The notes: generated by a model not told the origin, from the sequence alone. A DNA stretch of 27,073 nt from 02-FULL-45-11b sp041663485 (GCA_041663485.1 JBAYMO010000021.1:1-27073); one strand, 5' to 3'; shown: positions 13,542 through 20,413, counted from the stretch's first letter. Program-made: numbers and translations.

Positions 13542-14600
13542 ATGTTAGCCAAAGAAATAAAAAACAATAAATGGGTCAAAAATTGGTCGGGAAACTGGGG
13601 CCTTATTTTTGGTTCGTTTTATGGTCAAATTTACACTACCGGGTTAGAACGCCTGGCTGGCAAACATTTTAGCCATAATTTAATTGTGTTTGAAAAAGGT
13701 ATAAGCGCCAACTATCTAGTTCAAGATGAACTTCGCGATTATTGTAATTACTTGGTATCACTAATACAAAAGGATGAGCAGTTGACTAGAAGATGGACTA
13801 GGCAAGTTATTGAAAATACCGATAAAATATTTGAAGTCATAAAAAGCCTCAAAAAGAAGAAGAATTTTTCTCAAAAAGATTTTTTTGATTTTTTACAATT
13901 TAGATTAGAAATTACTACGGCTAATTTTTCAATAAAAAAAGTGATTGATTATTTGCCGCCAAATTTAGTCGAGAAAAATTTAGAATTATTTACTAAGGTT
14001 AGATTATATACCGAACCGGTATATAATCAGTCTGACGAGCTGGAAAAAGTAATGGCTTGTTCATTAACCGGCCATAAGCTGTCTGAAGTATCAGTTTCGG
14101 TTGTTACCGTCAATGAATTAAAAGAATTTTTTCATAAAAACAAACTACCTTCAAAAAAAATCCTCGAAGAAAGATTTTTAGGTTGTGCTCTCGTTTATGA
14201 CAAAAACGGAAAAGAAAAAATTTTTCAAGGTAAAGCATTTAGAGAGTTAAATGCTTTTTTAACCAAGCAGTTTGCTCAAAAACAAATAAAAGGTATGATT
14301 GCTTATCCGGGAAAAGTTCAGGGAAAAGTAAGAGTGGTTTTAGATCCGGCTAAGTGTAAAGATTTTGCCGAGAGATCAATTTTGGTTGCTGGCATGACCA
14401 GACCTGAATATTTGTCTTTAATGAAAAAGTCAGCCGCCTTTATTACTGATGCCGGAGGCCTATTATCTCACGCTTCAATTGTGGCTCGAGAATTAAAAAA
14501 ACCATGTATTGTTGGCACGGAAATAGCGACAAAAATATTAAAGGATGGAGATTGGGTTGAAGTTGACGCGAATAGGGGAATTGTTGTTAAAATCAAATAG
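13542..14600 (+). CDS. PEP-utilising enzyme mobile (phosphohistidine) domain protein
   Basis: A 352-residue protein. Residues 250-352 form the swivelling phosphohistidine domain of PEP synthase/PPDK/EI enzymes: GMIAYPGKVQGKVRVV, an ILVAGMTRPEYLSLMKKSAA stretch, then TDAGGLLSHASIVARELKKP with the phosphorylatable H310, and CIVGT. The N-terminal 245 residues are mostly helical and are neither the ATP-grasp nor the TIM-barrel domain of the complete enzymes, so this is not a whole PEP synthase. It may accept or pass a phosphoryl group in a system whose partners are elsewhere. Its promoter suggests a leaderless transcript. A shortened copy of its N-terminus lies at 8604-8708. Confidence 0.85.
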   Translation: MLAKEIKNNKWVKNWSGNWGLIFGSFYGQIYTTGLERLAGKHFSHNLIVFEKGISANYLVQDELRDYCNYLVSLIQKDEQLTRRWTRQVIENTDKIFEVIKSLKKKKNFSQKDFFDFLQFRLEITTANFSIKKVIDYLPPNLVEKNLELFTKVRLYTEPVYNQSDELEKVMACSLTGHKLSEVSVSVVTVNELKEFFHKNKLPSKKILEERFLGCALVYDKNGKEKIFQGKAFRELNAFLTKQFAQKQIKGMIAYPGKVQGKVRVVLDPAKCKDFAERSILVAGMTRPEYLSLMKKSAAFITDAGGLLSHASIVARELKKPCIVGTEIATKILKDGDWVEVDANRGIVVKIK

Positions 14601-14690
14601 TCTGCCACTTATTTTTAAAAGTTTACTGTCAGAAGTTTCTATTTTATGATTTTTTGGTACAATAAGATTATATAATTTATAAAACTAGAT

Positions 14691-15188
14691 ATGAACAATG
14701 AACTAATGCCCGGCCAATCGGCAGAACTTGATAGTCAAAGACAAATAGAAAGTGCTAATTTAGTACCAGTCAGGGTGCGCGACGAGAGAGATCCACTATT
14801 GAAAAGTTTTGATCTCAATGGTTTTGTGGATGACCTAGAAGCAATGAGGCAAATATTTATTGATAAAAAAAGCTTGTATAAAATTGATAACAGGATTCGG
14901 GAAAGATTTCAAAAATATGCCGGAGTCGGATTTTCTGAGAGCGATCATTTTCTTGAAGCGCTGAAACAAGCAAAAGCTATAGAAGTCTTTGCCACCTCTG
15001 GTAAAAAAATTTTTCAGGCCGGGCAAACCATTATTGACGTTAATATTATAACCCAAGAAGTTGGAGGGTATCGTTTTACTTTTGAATATGACCAAAATGG
15101 TAATTACTATAACGCGAATTGGGATGAAGTTAATTTTGAAAAAACCAATCCGGAACTTGATGCTTTGCCTGAAGATTCGCCGATTTAG
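14691..15188 (+). CDS. Hypothetical soluble protein (165 aa)
   Basis: A 165-residue acidic protein without signal peptide, membrane segment or recognised domain. The N-terminal third is polar and probably flexible (MNNELMPGQSAELDSQRQ). The middle looks helical and the C-terminal part has alternating strands (VGGYRFTFEYDQNGNYYNAN). The ATG at 14691 has no Shine-Dalgarno; TACAAT (14658-14663) after GATTTTTTGG and TATAAT (14671-14676) are candidate -10 boxes. It follows the phosphohistidine-domain gene by 90 bp in the same direction and shares its promoter-type block, so the two may be expressed together. A terminator follows at 15214-15238. Confidence 0.65.
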   Translation: MNNELMPGQSAELDSQRQIESANLVPVRVRDERDPLLKSFDLNGFVDDLEAMRQIFIDKKSLYKIDNRIRERFQKYAGVGFSESDHFLEALKQAKAIEVFATSGKKIFQAGQTIIDVNIITQEVGGYRFTFEYDQNGNYYNANWDEVNFEKTNPELDALPEDSPI

Positions 15189-15213
15189 GAGTAATCAATA
15201 ATTAAAAAGTCAT

Positions 15214-15238
15214 AAGTCAGCCTCACAGCTGATTTTTT
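15214..15238 (+). terminator. Terminator of the 14691-15188 gene
   Basis: TCAGC (15217-15221) pairs with GCTGA (15228-15232), extended by A-T and G-T pairs, then TTTTTT. Confidence 0.7.
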
Positions 15239-15269
15239 GGTAAATAAAAAAAGGAGTTGATTAGACTCC

Positions 15270-15830
15270 CTATATATTCGGACAAGAACCTTTTTCCATC
15301 TGCCGAATGTTTTCCACCCAGAGGTCAAGATCCCTCTCGTTAGCCTCCAGCTCCTCCCAGGTCGCGATTCCCGCCGCCACGGCCGCTTTGATTTGTTCGA
15401 CAACGGCCTGGGTTTCACGCAGATAGTATCGGCCAATTCTCAAAAGATAGCATCTGGAGCGCATGTCTCGCATTACATATCTTCGAACCTGATTGTCAAT
15501 TTGAGCCTCGGTAACGCCCAAGTCATCCCAGGTCGCGATTCCCGCCGCTACGGCCGCTTTGATTTGTTCGGCGACGTAGGGATATGACATGAAGTCAATA
15601 CGATCCAAAAAAAATTTTTCGCTCAGCCGCTTAAGACTTGCGAGCTGGGCGGTTCTCAACCAGGTGTAAGTCTCGGCTTTCGAGGTGCTTAGCTCCTCCC
15701 AGGTCGCGATTCCCGCCGCTACGGCCGCTTTGATTTGTTCGGCGACGGCCAGGGCGACTGACCATTCAAGGAGCCCGGTTCGAAGGCTTACGACGCACGA
15801 TTTCAGCATGTCTGTGGTAATCTGATTCAT
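15270..15830 (-). CDS. Orphan protein with three 57-residue repeats
   Basis: A 186-residue protein, counting from the ATG at 15830, which has GAAAGGGA 6 nt upstream; an upstream ATG at 15890 would add 20 residues but lies in the leader hairpin. It carries three copies of an approximately 18-residue motif, VAEQIKAAVAAGIATWEEL, spaced exactly 57 residues apart, each followed by a more variable helical stretch. The motif resembles an amphipathic helix, then a Gly turn, then a Trp helix. The underlying 44-bp DNA blocks (15356-15399, 15527-15570, 15698-15741) are almost identical, so the repeats arose recently or are kept alike by gene conversion. No family is recognised; a repeat scaffold for protein binding is a guess. 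Confidence 0.75.
   Translation of the reverse strand: MNQITTDMLKSCVVSLRTGLLEWSVALAVAEQIKAAVAAGIATWEELSTSKAETYTWLRTAQLASLKRLSEKFFLDRIDFMSYPYVAEQIKAAVAAGIATWDDLGVTEAQIDNQVRRYVMRDMRSRCYLLRIGRYYLRETQAVVEQIKAAVAAGIATWEELEANERDLDLWVENIRQMEKGSCPNI
15356..15741. repeat. Three 44-bp direct repeats with exact 171-bp period
   Basis: Copies at 15356-15399, 15527-15570 and 15698-15741 differ by about one base and start exactly 171 bp apart. They are in frame inside the 15270-15830 gene. They are not a CRISPR: the spacing is too long and the intervening DNA codes in the same frame. Confidence 0.9.
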
Positions 15831-15869
15831 GATTTGTCCCTTTCGTTGGGTTTGAAGTTGGTTGTTTCG

Positions 15870-15906
15870 CCAAAAATTGTGATGGACCATTGGTCCAAGT
15901 TTTTGG
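15870..15906 (-). promoter_or_regulatory. Leader hairpin upstream of the 57-residue-repeat gene
   Basis: An outer helix CCAAAAA (15870-15876) / TTTTTGG (15900-15906) and an inner helix TGGACC (15883-15888) / GGTCCA (15892-15897), with an internal loop between them. Confidence 0.55.
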
Positions 15907-15930
15907 ACGATATCAAAAGAACCAATCCTT

Positions 15931-15959
15931 AGGTTAACAAAAACAGCTTATCATGTCAA
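15931..15959 (-). promoter_or_regulatory. Promoter of the 57-residue-repeat gene
   Basis: On the minus strand, TTGACA (15954-15959), 17 nt, and a poor -10, TAACCT (15931-15936). The perfect -35 with a weak -10 would suit an activated promoter. Confidence 0.45.
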
Positions 15960-15972
15960 TTACTTTTTAAAT

Positions 15973-16005
15973 TAAAAAATCGCCTGATTGATAAGACGAT
16001 TTTTA
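15973..16005 (-). terminator. Terminator of the NAGPA/SH3b gene
   Basis: AAAAATCG (15975-15982) pairs with CGATTTTT (15997-16004), with a T-rich run on the minus strand. Confidence 0.65.
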
Positions 16006-16019
16006 ATGAGTGAGACGAG

Positions 16020-17078
16020 CTAGATTTTTTTAATTAAGGTTTTGAGTACCCATTGTGGCGACTGATCAATTCTAACCCAGCCGCTTTTCTCTTCGTAAAT
16101 AATAACATTATCGCCTTTATTTAATTTAAAGAGACTTTTATTTTTTGTGCTGGGACCATTGCGAACATTGATGCCGTTGTTAAGAATCGAGCCGCGGTAC
16201 AAAAATGGATATGCCCCCATTAAGTGCGGCAGCATCCTGCCCGGCTCCACAAAATATTGTCCGGGTAGATTGTAGGCGCAAGTGGCACTAGCGCCGCCAT
16301 CGGCTTGCATCTGGTTTTCTAGCGGCACGCCAGCGGCGAGTAAAGCTTGTTGGGCATCTGTGACGTAGGCGGCGCGGCTGCAATATACCACCAATTCTTT
16401 GCCGTTATTTTTGACGCCAACAAATAATCTGGCGCTACTGTCGCCGTAACCTCGAATAATAACATCAGGCGCGAAACCTTCAACCGCTTGATCACCGTTA
16501 TTCAAAAAAACATTTTCATCAAAATTAGTAATTTGCGCCGTAGTATTTTTATTGTCGATAATAATGATGCGACGGTTTTGGGCCACGTCTGCTTCCGGTC
16601 GGCTGCCGCTGGTAATGTATGAGCCATTGGGACCGACGGACTTTAAGGCCAGGCTCAAATCAGTTGTGGTGCCGGTAATATTAAAGTAAGGCATGTTCCA
16701 AACAAATTTAGCGTCCGGATTTTGAATTTTAGTTTGTTCCGTCACCATTTTGTTAAAAACCCAGTTGCTGACATTTTCTTGAGTAAATGGCGTTTGAGCC
16801 TGACCCCAAGTGGTTTGGGGCGTAGAAGAAGTAATCAGTTTGATTTGGTTATAAGGCAAATAAATTATGGTTAAGTAATCCAAATAGCCATTGCGAGGCT
16901 GGGATTTAAAGAAGCTAGCCACGCCACGCGCTTTAGCCCAGGTAATCGGGGTAAAACCCTCGGGCGTGGCGGCAGACCATTCTTTGGGGGCAGCTTTTTT
17001 GGCTGCGGCTTGAGTTTGAATCGGCAGAATAACCAGCGCGCAAATAATTAGTAGAGAAGAAAAAATAATTTTTTTCAT
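16020..17078 (-). CDS. Secreted phosphodiester glycosidase (NAGPA) domain protein with SH3b
   Basis: A 352-residue exported protein. A signal peptide covers about 1-24 (IIFSSLLIICALVILPIQTQ). The NAGPA / DUF2233-type domain spans about 55-285: FKSQPRNGYLDYLTIIYLP, a long alpha/beta core, and the signature QMQADGGASATCAYNLPG near 260, which holds the DGG motif of this family. A bacterial SH3 domain follows (about 298-350: INVRNGPSTKNKSLFKLNKG, then GWVRI and WVL), suggesting binding to wall peptides. Known relatives uncover or cleave sugar phosphodiesters; here a role in processing wall or surface glycans is an inference. The promoter has an extended -10 and there is no Shine-Dalgarno. Confidence 0.87.
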   Translation of the reverse strand: MKKIIFSSLLIICALVILPIQTQAAAKKAAPKEWSAATPEGFTPITWAKARGVASFFKSQPRNGYLDYLTIIYLPYNQIKLITSSTPQTTWGQAQTPFTQENVSNWVFNKMVTEQTKIQNPDAKFVWNMPYFNITGTTTDLSLALKSVGPNGSYITSGSRPEADVAQNRRIIIIDNKNTTAQITNFDENVFLNNGDQAVEGFAPDVIIRGYGDSSARLFVGVKNNGKELVVYCSRAAYVTDAQQALLAAGVPLENQMQADGGASATCAYNLPGQYFVEPGRMLPHLMGAYPFLYRGSILNNGINVRNGPSTKNKSLFKLNKGDNVIIYEEKSGWVRIDQSPQWVLKTLIKKI

Positions 17079-17109
17079 AAAAGTAATTTTAATATTATTA
17101 ACTAATTAT

Positions 17110-17118
17110 ATTATAGCA
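17110..17118 (-). promoter_or_regulatory. Extended -10 promoter of the NAGPA/SH3b gene
   Basis: On the minus strand, TGCTATAAT (TG-n plus TATAAT at 17110-17115) lies 32 bp before the ATG at 17078. No convincing -35. Confidence 0.6.
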
Positions 17119-17155
17119 CAAAAATATTTTTTCCTCGCCCTATATTGTTAAATTT

Positions 17156-17194
17156 ATAAAAAAACAAGCTCGTGAAATTCAATTCTTGAGCTTG
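17156..17194 (-). terminator. Terminator of the 17233-17954 operon
   Basis: CAAGCTC (17165-17171) pairs with GAGCTTG (17188-17194), with TTTTTTT following on the minus strand. Two further hairpins precede it on the transcript: GGTTGAA / TTCAACC (17204-17222) and CCTGAC / GTCAGG (17221-17237), the latter overlapping the stop codon. Confidence 0.75.
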
Positions 17195-17232
17195 ATGGTT
17201 ATTGGTTGAATTCGGTTCAACCTGACTCAGGG

Positions 17233-17430
17233 TCAGGACGTGATTTCAAAGTCAGAGAAACCAACGATTGTCCCTACCTGTTCCTTAGTGCAGGCCGTCT
17301 GAATCGCCAGCATGCTGGCGTGATTTTCGACGCGAGAAACCTTAACGCCTAGGTTTCTGGTTAGGCTGCGAATGGCAATGCCAGTCCAGCCCCCATCGCG
17401 GCGAATTATTGTTATGCCGTTTTGGTTCAT
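17233..17430 (-). CDS. Small orphan protein (65 aa), second gene of an operon
   Basis: A 65-residue protein beginning MNQNGITIIRRDGGWTGIAI. The start at 17430 is chosen over an upstream ATG at 17457 because CACAGGAG lies 7 nt before it and it forms a classic ATGA overlap with the stop of the 17427-17954 gene, implying coupled translation. The sequence alternates strands and Arg/Gly turns and has no membrane segment. No family is recognised. Its close coupling suggests it acts with the upstream protein in a fixed ratio. Three hairpins lie at and after the stop. Confidence 0.7.
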   Translation of the reverse strand: MNQNGITIIRRDGGWTGIAIRSLTRNLGVKVSRVENHASMLAIQTACTKEQVGTIVGFSDFEITS

Positions 17431-17954
17431 GCCAAATCTCCTGTGGTCGGCAGCCATTTGTCCAGCCAGGTCTGCATTGTTTGCCAGCGTTCGGGTTCAA
17501 TGCCTAGCTTGCCAATAGCGTTATCGTTACCAATGTCGGCTTTGAACCAAGCCGGACAGCGGGTAAATTGTTGCCTTTTTCTCCGAGGCGGAAATGAGGC
17601 AGGATAAATACCCATCGACGCGTTAGCATCAAATGGTCTCAACTGAAAAAGAGAAATCCAGTTCGGTTGAGAGCGCCTGAGCTGACCCGTCAAGGGGAGG
17701 TATTCCTCGATGACGTTATCGGCAAGCATGGGGTTAAAAATTACCACGCCCGGCGCTACGGCTATCAGCCAGCCAGCCGCTGTTTCGTTTGCCTTGTCTT
17801 CGTGGCTGCGTCCGTACAATAATATTTGTTCGTGCGGCAGGGTGGTGGTTAGACTAAGTTCTTCGCGTATCTGGTAAATGACTTGCCAGACGTTGTGGGT
17901 TTCTTTCCACAGTTCAGCCAGTGTTTGAAAAAGAGCGTCGTCAATCGTATTCAT
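17427..17954 (-). CDS. Orphan protein (175 aa), first gene of an operon
   Basis: A 175-residue soluble protein, helical at the N-terminus (DDALFQTLAELWKETHNVWQ), with a central beta-like stretch (AGWLIAVAPGVVIFNPML), a basic loop (SFPPRRKRQQF) and a Trp-rich end (ERWQTMQTWLDKWL). No family is recognised. It has a good promoter at 17998-18026, a Shine-Dalgarno (TTAGGAG) 7 nt before the ATG, and overlaps the next gene by 4 nt. Its codons are GC-richer than those of the conserved neighbours. It is divergent from the cold-shock gene; both promoters lie within about 140 bp. Confidence 0.7.
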   Translation of the reverse strand: MNTIDDALFQTLAELWKETHNVWQVIYQIREELSLTTTLPHEQILLYGRSHEDKANETAAGWLIAVAPGVVIFNPMLADNVIEEYLPLTGQLRRSQPNWISLFQLRPFDANASMGIYPASFPPRRKRQQFTRCPAWFKADIGNDNAIGKLGIEPERWQTMQTWLDKWLPTTGDLA

Positions 17955-17997
17955 GACAGTTCTCCTAATGGTTCAGTCGTTCAATTTCCGATTGATA

Positions 17998-18026
17998 AAT
18001 ATAACATTATAATTATTTTCAGTCAA
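17998..18026 (-). promoter_or_regulatory. Promoter of the 17233-17954 operon
   Basis: On the minus strand, TTGACT (18021-18026), 17 nt, TATATT (17998-18003). Confidence 0.65.
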
Positions 18027-18111
18027 TAAGACCTGGAAAAAATTGATATAATAATTGGTCATGGCAATCAGCTGGTTAGTACAATATATGTGCGCGCGTT
18101 ACCAAGTATAA

Positions 18112-18140
18112 TTGACTTTTTTATCAATATGTGCTATGAT
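18112..18140 (+). promoter_or_regulatory. Promoter of the cold-shock gene
   Basis: TTGACT (18112-18117), 17 nt, TATGAT (18135-18140). The predicted start near 18147 leaves a leader of about 106 nt, long for this window. Confidence 0.7.
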
Positions 18141-18146
18141 GACAAT

Positions 18147-18252
18147 GGTAATTAGAGTTGGTTGATTAAACGATTGACTCAACTTAGCCATATAGTAAGT
18201 ATAGAAATATAGTCGTATTTCTTCGCTACTATGTTTAATTCACTCTATTTCT
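18147..18252 (+). promoter_or_regulatory. Structured leader of the cold-shock mRNA
   Basis: ATAGTA (18192-18197) / TACTAT (18227-18232) encloses GAAATA (18204-18209) / TATTTC (18216-18221). Another pairing is AGTTG / CAACT around 18156-18185. Long, weakly paired leaders are typical of cspA-type mRNAs, where the fold changes with temperature; whether this one does is inference. Confidence 0.45.
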
Positions 18253-18459
18253 ATGTCTATTATGCAAGGAACAATCAAGAAATTGACTGACAAAAACTTC
18301 GGTTTCATCAGCCAAGGCAATGGAGAAAAAGATTTATTTTTCCATGGCAACGAATTGGTAAATTGCAGTTTTGCGGACTTACGCGAAGGTGACACTGTCA
18401 CTTTCGAAGTCAACGAAACTCCGAAAGGTTTAGCTGCCGTCAAGGTTAGCAAAGTCTAA
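18253..18459 (+). CDS. Cold-shock protein (CspA family)
   Basis: A 68-residue single cold-shock domain, an OB-fold RNA chaperone that melts secondary structure in mRNA. RNP1 is KNFGFIS (about 15-21) and RNP2 is DLFFHGNEL (about 27-35); the GDTVTFEV and GLAAVKV strands close the barrel. The length is normal. Two ATGs are possible, 18253 and 18262 (MQGTIKKL, which matches the family start better); neither has a Shine-Dalgarno. A long structured leader and a UUCG-capped terminator frame it. It sits between two orphan operons that point the other way. Confidence 0.95.
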   Translation: MSIMQGTIKKLTDKNFGFISQGNGEKDLFFHGNELVNCSFADLREGDTVTFEVNETPKGLAAVKVSKV

Positions 18460-18471
18460 AATTATCATATT

Positions 18472-18503
18472 AAAAAAAGTCCCGCTTCGGCGGGACTTTT
18501 TTT
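18472..18503 (+). terminator. UUCG-capped terminator of the cold-shock gene
   Basis: AGTCCCGC (18478-18485) and GCGGGACT (18490-18497) flank TTCG, with A-runs before and T-runs after. Confidence 0.9.
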
Positions 18504-18539
18504 GTTTAAAAATTTTTGCGTGAATGATGGATTTTTTAA

Positions 18540-18591
18540 AATAAAAAACCCGAAGATATAATCAAGTTGGCTAACCTGACTAACTTCGGGG
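18540..18591 (-). terminator. Terminator of the 18616-19624 operon
   Basis: CCCGAAG (18549-18555) pairs with CTTCGGG (18584-18590), with TTTTTTATTTT following on the minus strand; the long loop can pair further (GTTGG / CTAAC). Confidence 0.7.
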
Positions 18592-18615
18592 TAATAACTG
18601 TAATAATAGATGAAG

Positions 18616-19191
18616 CTATTTGAACTTGAGCGTAAGGAGCATTTCCTGAATTTGCTCCAGCAGTTGATCCGCTGCTTCTTGGTTGATGTAACCCCTGCTG
18701 ACGGCCAAGCCAATTTTTTCAGTGGCTTGGGGCAGGCTTTCGATTACGCTCGACCGACGTCGGTTGAATTGAATCCGGAGAAGAGAAATGCAACCATTCG
18801 TCATAATCCACGTAGCATACGGGTACGGGCCAAGTATGAATTTTCTATGCACGTTGTCATAGTGCCATTGACCTTGGCCTAGAATTTCAACCTTGGGCCA
18901 GAGCACTTGCAAAAGATTCACGCCCCACTGGTTTGATCCGGTCATGATGGCTTGAGTCTGCCAGCCGTTTAGATTGAAGGTGGGAAAAGCCGCCAAGGAC
19001 GACGTGGCGCGAGACTGATCGGAAATTTTGCTGGTCGTAATTTGCTGGACCAGATCATCACCCTTGACCAATAATTTCGCCATTAAACCATTCCTGCTTT
19101 TGTCCGGCAGGCAGGGAATAATAGCAAAATTGAATTCAGTGCTCAGGGCTTCAAGGGCGTCAGTGACATTCAACGCAATTTTAGCTTTCAT
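18616..19191 (-). CDS. Orphan protein (191 aa), second gene of an operon
   Basis: A 191-residue soluble protein of unknown family. It begins with a short alpha/beta stretch (ALNVTDALEALSTEFNFAII), has an aromatic Gly-rich centre (LGQGQWHYDNVHRKFILGPY, then YATWIMTNG), and ends in a helical segment (YINQEAADQLLEQIQEML). The ATG at 19191 overlaps the upstream membrane-protein gene by 11 nt, and its Shine-Dalgarno (CAGGAGAAC) is inside that gene, so the two are translated together. The pairing suggests a membrane protein with a soluble partner, but no function can be named. Confidence 0.7.
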   Translation of the reverse strand: MKAKIALNVTDALEALSTEFNFAIIPCLPDKSRNGLMAKLLVKGDDLVQQITTSKISDQSRATSSLAAFPTFNLNGWQTQAIMTGSNQWGVNLLQVLWPKVEILGQGQWHYDNVHRKFILGPYPYATWIMTNGCISLLRIQFNRRRSSVIESLPQATEKIGLAVSRGYINQEAADQLLEQIQEMLLTLKFK

Positions 19192-19624
19192 GGTGGGTGT
19201 TCTCCTGTTGAATCAACTTGTATGCCTCGATATTGTTTAATGTCTCGGGCCAGACTTTTTGGATCCAGTCGTAAATATCGAAAGTCAAAGTCAAGCCCAT
19301 GATCATACCGACAAGAAGCAAAGTTGGACCCAAAGACATTTTCAGAGCAGCCTGAAGTATCAGGCCAATGCTCATGCTCAAGGCCAGGGCATAGGTCAAT
19401 TCGCAGGGAACAATCCGCCAATACCACCAGCTCTTTTTGGTTACGCCGCGCTGTTGGCCGATTTCGAGGAAATCTTTGATCATTTTGACCGCGCCCAACG
19501 TGGATAATGTGCCGCATACACCGATGGTCAGAACAAAACCACCAGGCAGTCGATTGCAGGCGGCTATCGCCAGCAATAGGAAAAACCAAACAAGCACTCG
19601 AGTCATCATTTTTTCCGTAATCAT
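19181..19624 (-). CDS. Small membrane orphan protein (147 aa)
   Basis: A 147-residue protein with about four hydrophobic segments: 8-24 (RVLVWFFLLLAIAAC), 28-48 (GGFVLTIGVCGTLSTLGAV), 74-94 (LTYALALSMSIGLILQAAL) and 97-115 (LGPTLLLVGMIMGLTLTF). The ending is polar (HHES). No family is recognised. A Shine-Dalgarno (GAAAGGAT) precedes the ATG. The leader holds a long imperfect hairpin and the promoter is at 19775-19803. It is followed by the overlapping 18616-19191 gene. Confidence 0.7.
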   Translation of the reverse strand: MITEKMMTRVLVWFFLLLAIAACNRLPGGFVLTIGVCGTLSTLGAVKMIKDFLEIGQQRGVTKKSWWYWRIVPCELTYALALSMSIGLILQAALKMSLGPTLLLVGMIMGLTLTFDIYDWIQKVWPETLNNIEAYKLIQQENTHHES

Positions 19625-19664
19625 GGTTGGATCCTTTCCAGTTGAGTGGGTTTTGTGGTCTCCA

Positions 19665-19723
19665 AATTTAGAAACCCTCAGTCAGAAAATAATTACTATT
19701 GGCTGGCTGAGAATTTCTAAATT
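19665..19723 (-). promoter_or_regulatory. Leader hairpin upstream of the 18616-19624 operon
   Basis: AATTTAGAAA (19665-19674) / TTTCTAAATT (19714-19723) continues as CTCAG (19677-19681) / CTGAG (19707-19711) and CAG / CTG, with small internal mismatches, giving an approximately 18-bp rod. Confidence 0.6.
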
Positions 19724-19774
19724 CAGGTTTTAAAGTAAACCATAGAATAATTCAGATTTAAAGAGCGTCAAATT

Positions 19775-19803
19775 AAATTAAAACAAAAAGCGAATTTTGT
19801 CAA
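19775..19803 (-). promoter_or_regulatory. Promoter of the 18616-19624 operon
   Basis: On the minus strand, TTGACA (19798-19803), 17 nt, TAATTT (19775-19780). A second possible -35, TTGACG, lies downstream, so the start point is uncertain. The leader would be about 145 nt. Confidence 0.5.
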
Positions 19804-19862
19804 GATTTTTTGTAATAAAAATCGACTGTCTGTAACAGTCGGCCAGGAAATTTTGCTCGAAT

Positions 19863-20228
19863 TTATCTGGTGTATTCTAGGATGGGTGCAAGTAATTCTT
19901 TAATTTCTTTCAAGCTCGTTTGTACTACGGGGCAATTATTTTTAGGGTATTGTAATAAACCTTCGGCAATGCCATTAACATTCTCTAAAATTTTATTAGC
20001 GGCTTCGGCTCGTTTTGATTGGTAGTTATCATTGCCAAAAACAAGCTTTTCTCCTGCCAAGGCGAAATGAAGAATTTCATCAGTTTTGGCAAACAAAAAA
20101 TCGTTATCAGCACAATGAGTCTGTATTCGGCCGCTTCTAATTTCATCGGCAATGGCGTGAAAAAGCTTCTGAGTTCGGTTGGCTTCCCATTCATGCATGT
20201 TGGTTAGGCTTTCTATTTTTGGTGGCAT
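19863..20228 (-). CDS. Hypothetical soluble protein (121 aa)
   Basis: A mostly helical 121-residue protein counted from the ATG at 20228 (MPPKIESLTNMHEWEANRTQ). The open frame extends to 20267, but the first 13 residues there overlap likely promoter DNA. The sequence is polar and four-helix-like (LFHAIADEIRSGRIQ; EAANKILENVNGIAEGLLQ; TSLKEIKELLAPILEYT) with two His/Cys positions but no clear metal motif. No family is recognised. No Shine-Dalgarno. It is divergent from the isomerase unit. Confidence 0.65.
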   Translation of the reverse strand: MPPKIESLTNMHEWEANRTQKLFHAIADEIRSGRIQTHCADNDFLFAKTDEILHFALAGEKLVFGNDNYQSKRAEAANKILENVNGIAEGLLQYPKNNCPVVQTSLKEIKELLAPILEYTR

Positions 20229-20273
20229 AATTTCATTGTATAGAAAAGTATTAAATTTGGCAATCAATTACAG

Positions 20274-20302
20274 TTGACATTTTTTTAAAAATATGTTATT
20301 TT
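20274..20302 (+). promoter_or_regulatory. Promoter of the isomerase unit
   Basis: TTGACA (20274-20279), a 17-nt spacer, TATTTT (20297-20302). The start near 20309 leaves a leader of about 150 nt with short ORFs. Confidence 0.65.
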
Positions 20303-20329
20303 TTTGTCGCAACAAGGAGGCTTTGTCTA

Positions 20330-20413
20330 GTGATAAAGCGCTCTTTTTTAACCCTGATCTTGGGAAAGGAGGAAGAGATCAAGATGTCATTGAAGTGGTT
20401 GTTTTTTTGGTGA
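20330..20413 (+). CDS. 27-residue leader ORF upstream of the isomerase gene
   Basis: A GTG at 20330 with a perfect AAGGAGG 9 nt upstream opens a 27-codon frame ending at TGA 20411-20413. A second, in-frame ATG at 20384 with AAAGGAGG 11 nt upstream would make a 9-residue peptide, MSLKWLFFW. The second Shine-Dalgarno lies in the loop of a hairpin (TGATCT 20355-20360 / AGATCA 20376-20381). The peptide is basic then hydrophobic and ends in Trp/Phe residues. It could be an attenuation-type leader peptide or a tiny membrane peptide; neither is shown. Confidence 0.45.
   Translation: MIKRSFLTLILGKEEEIKMSLKWLFFW

Noticed and set aside
15356..15741. Regular direct repeats that might be a CRISPR array
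   Set aside because: Only three copies, 127-bp gaps, and both repeats and gaps lie in one continuous reading frame with an SD and terminator.
18465..18713. Minus-strand ORF across the cold-shock terminator
   Set aside because: It spans two terminator hairpins and overlaps the real operon end; no start signal.
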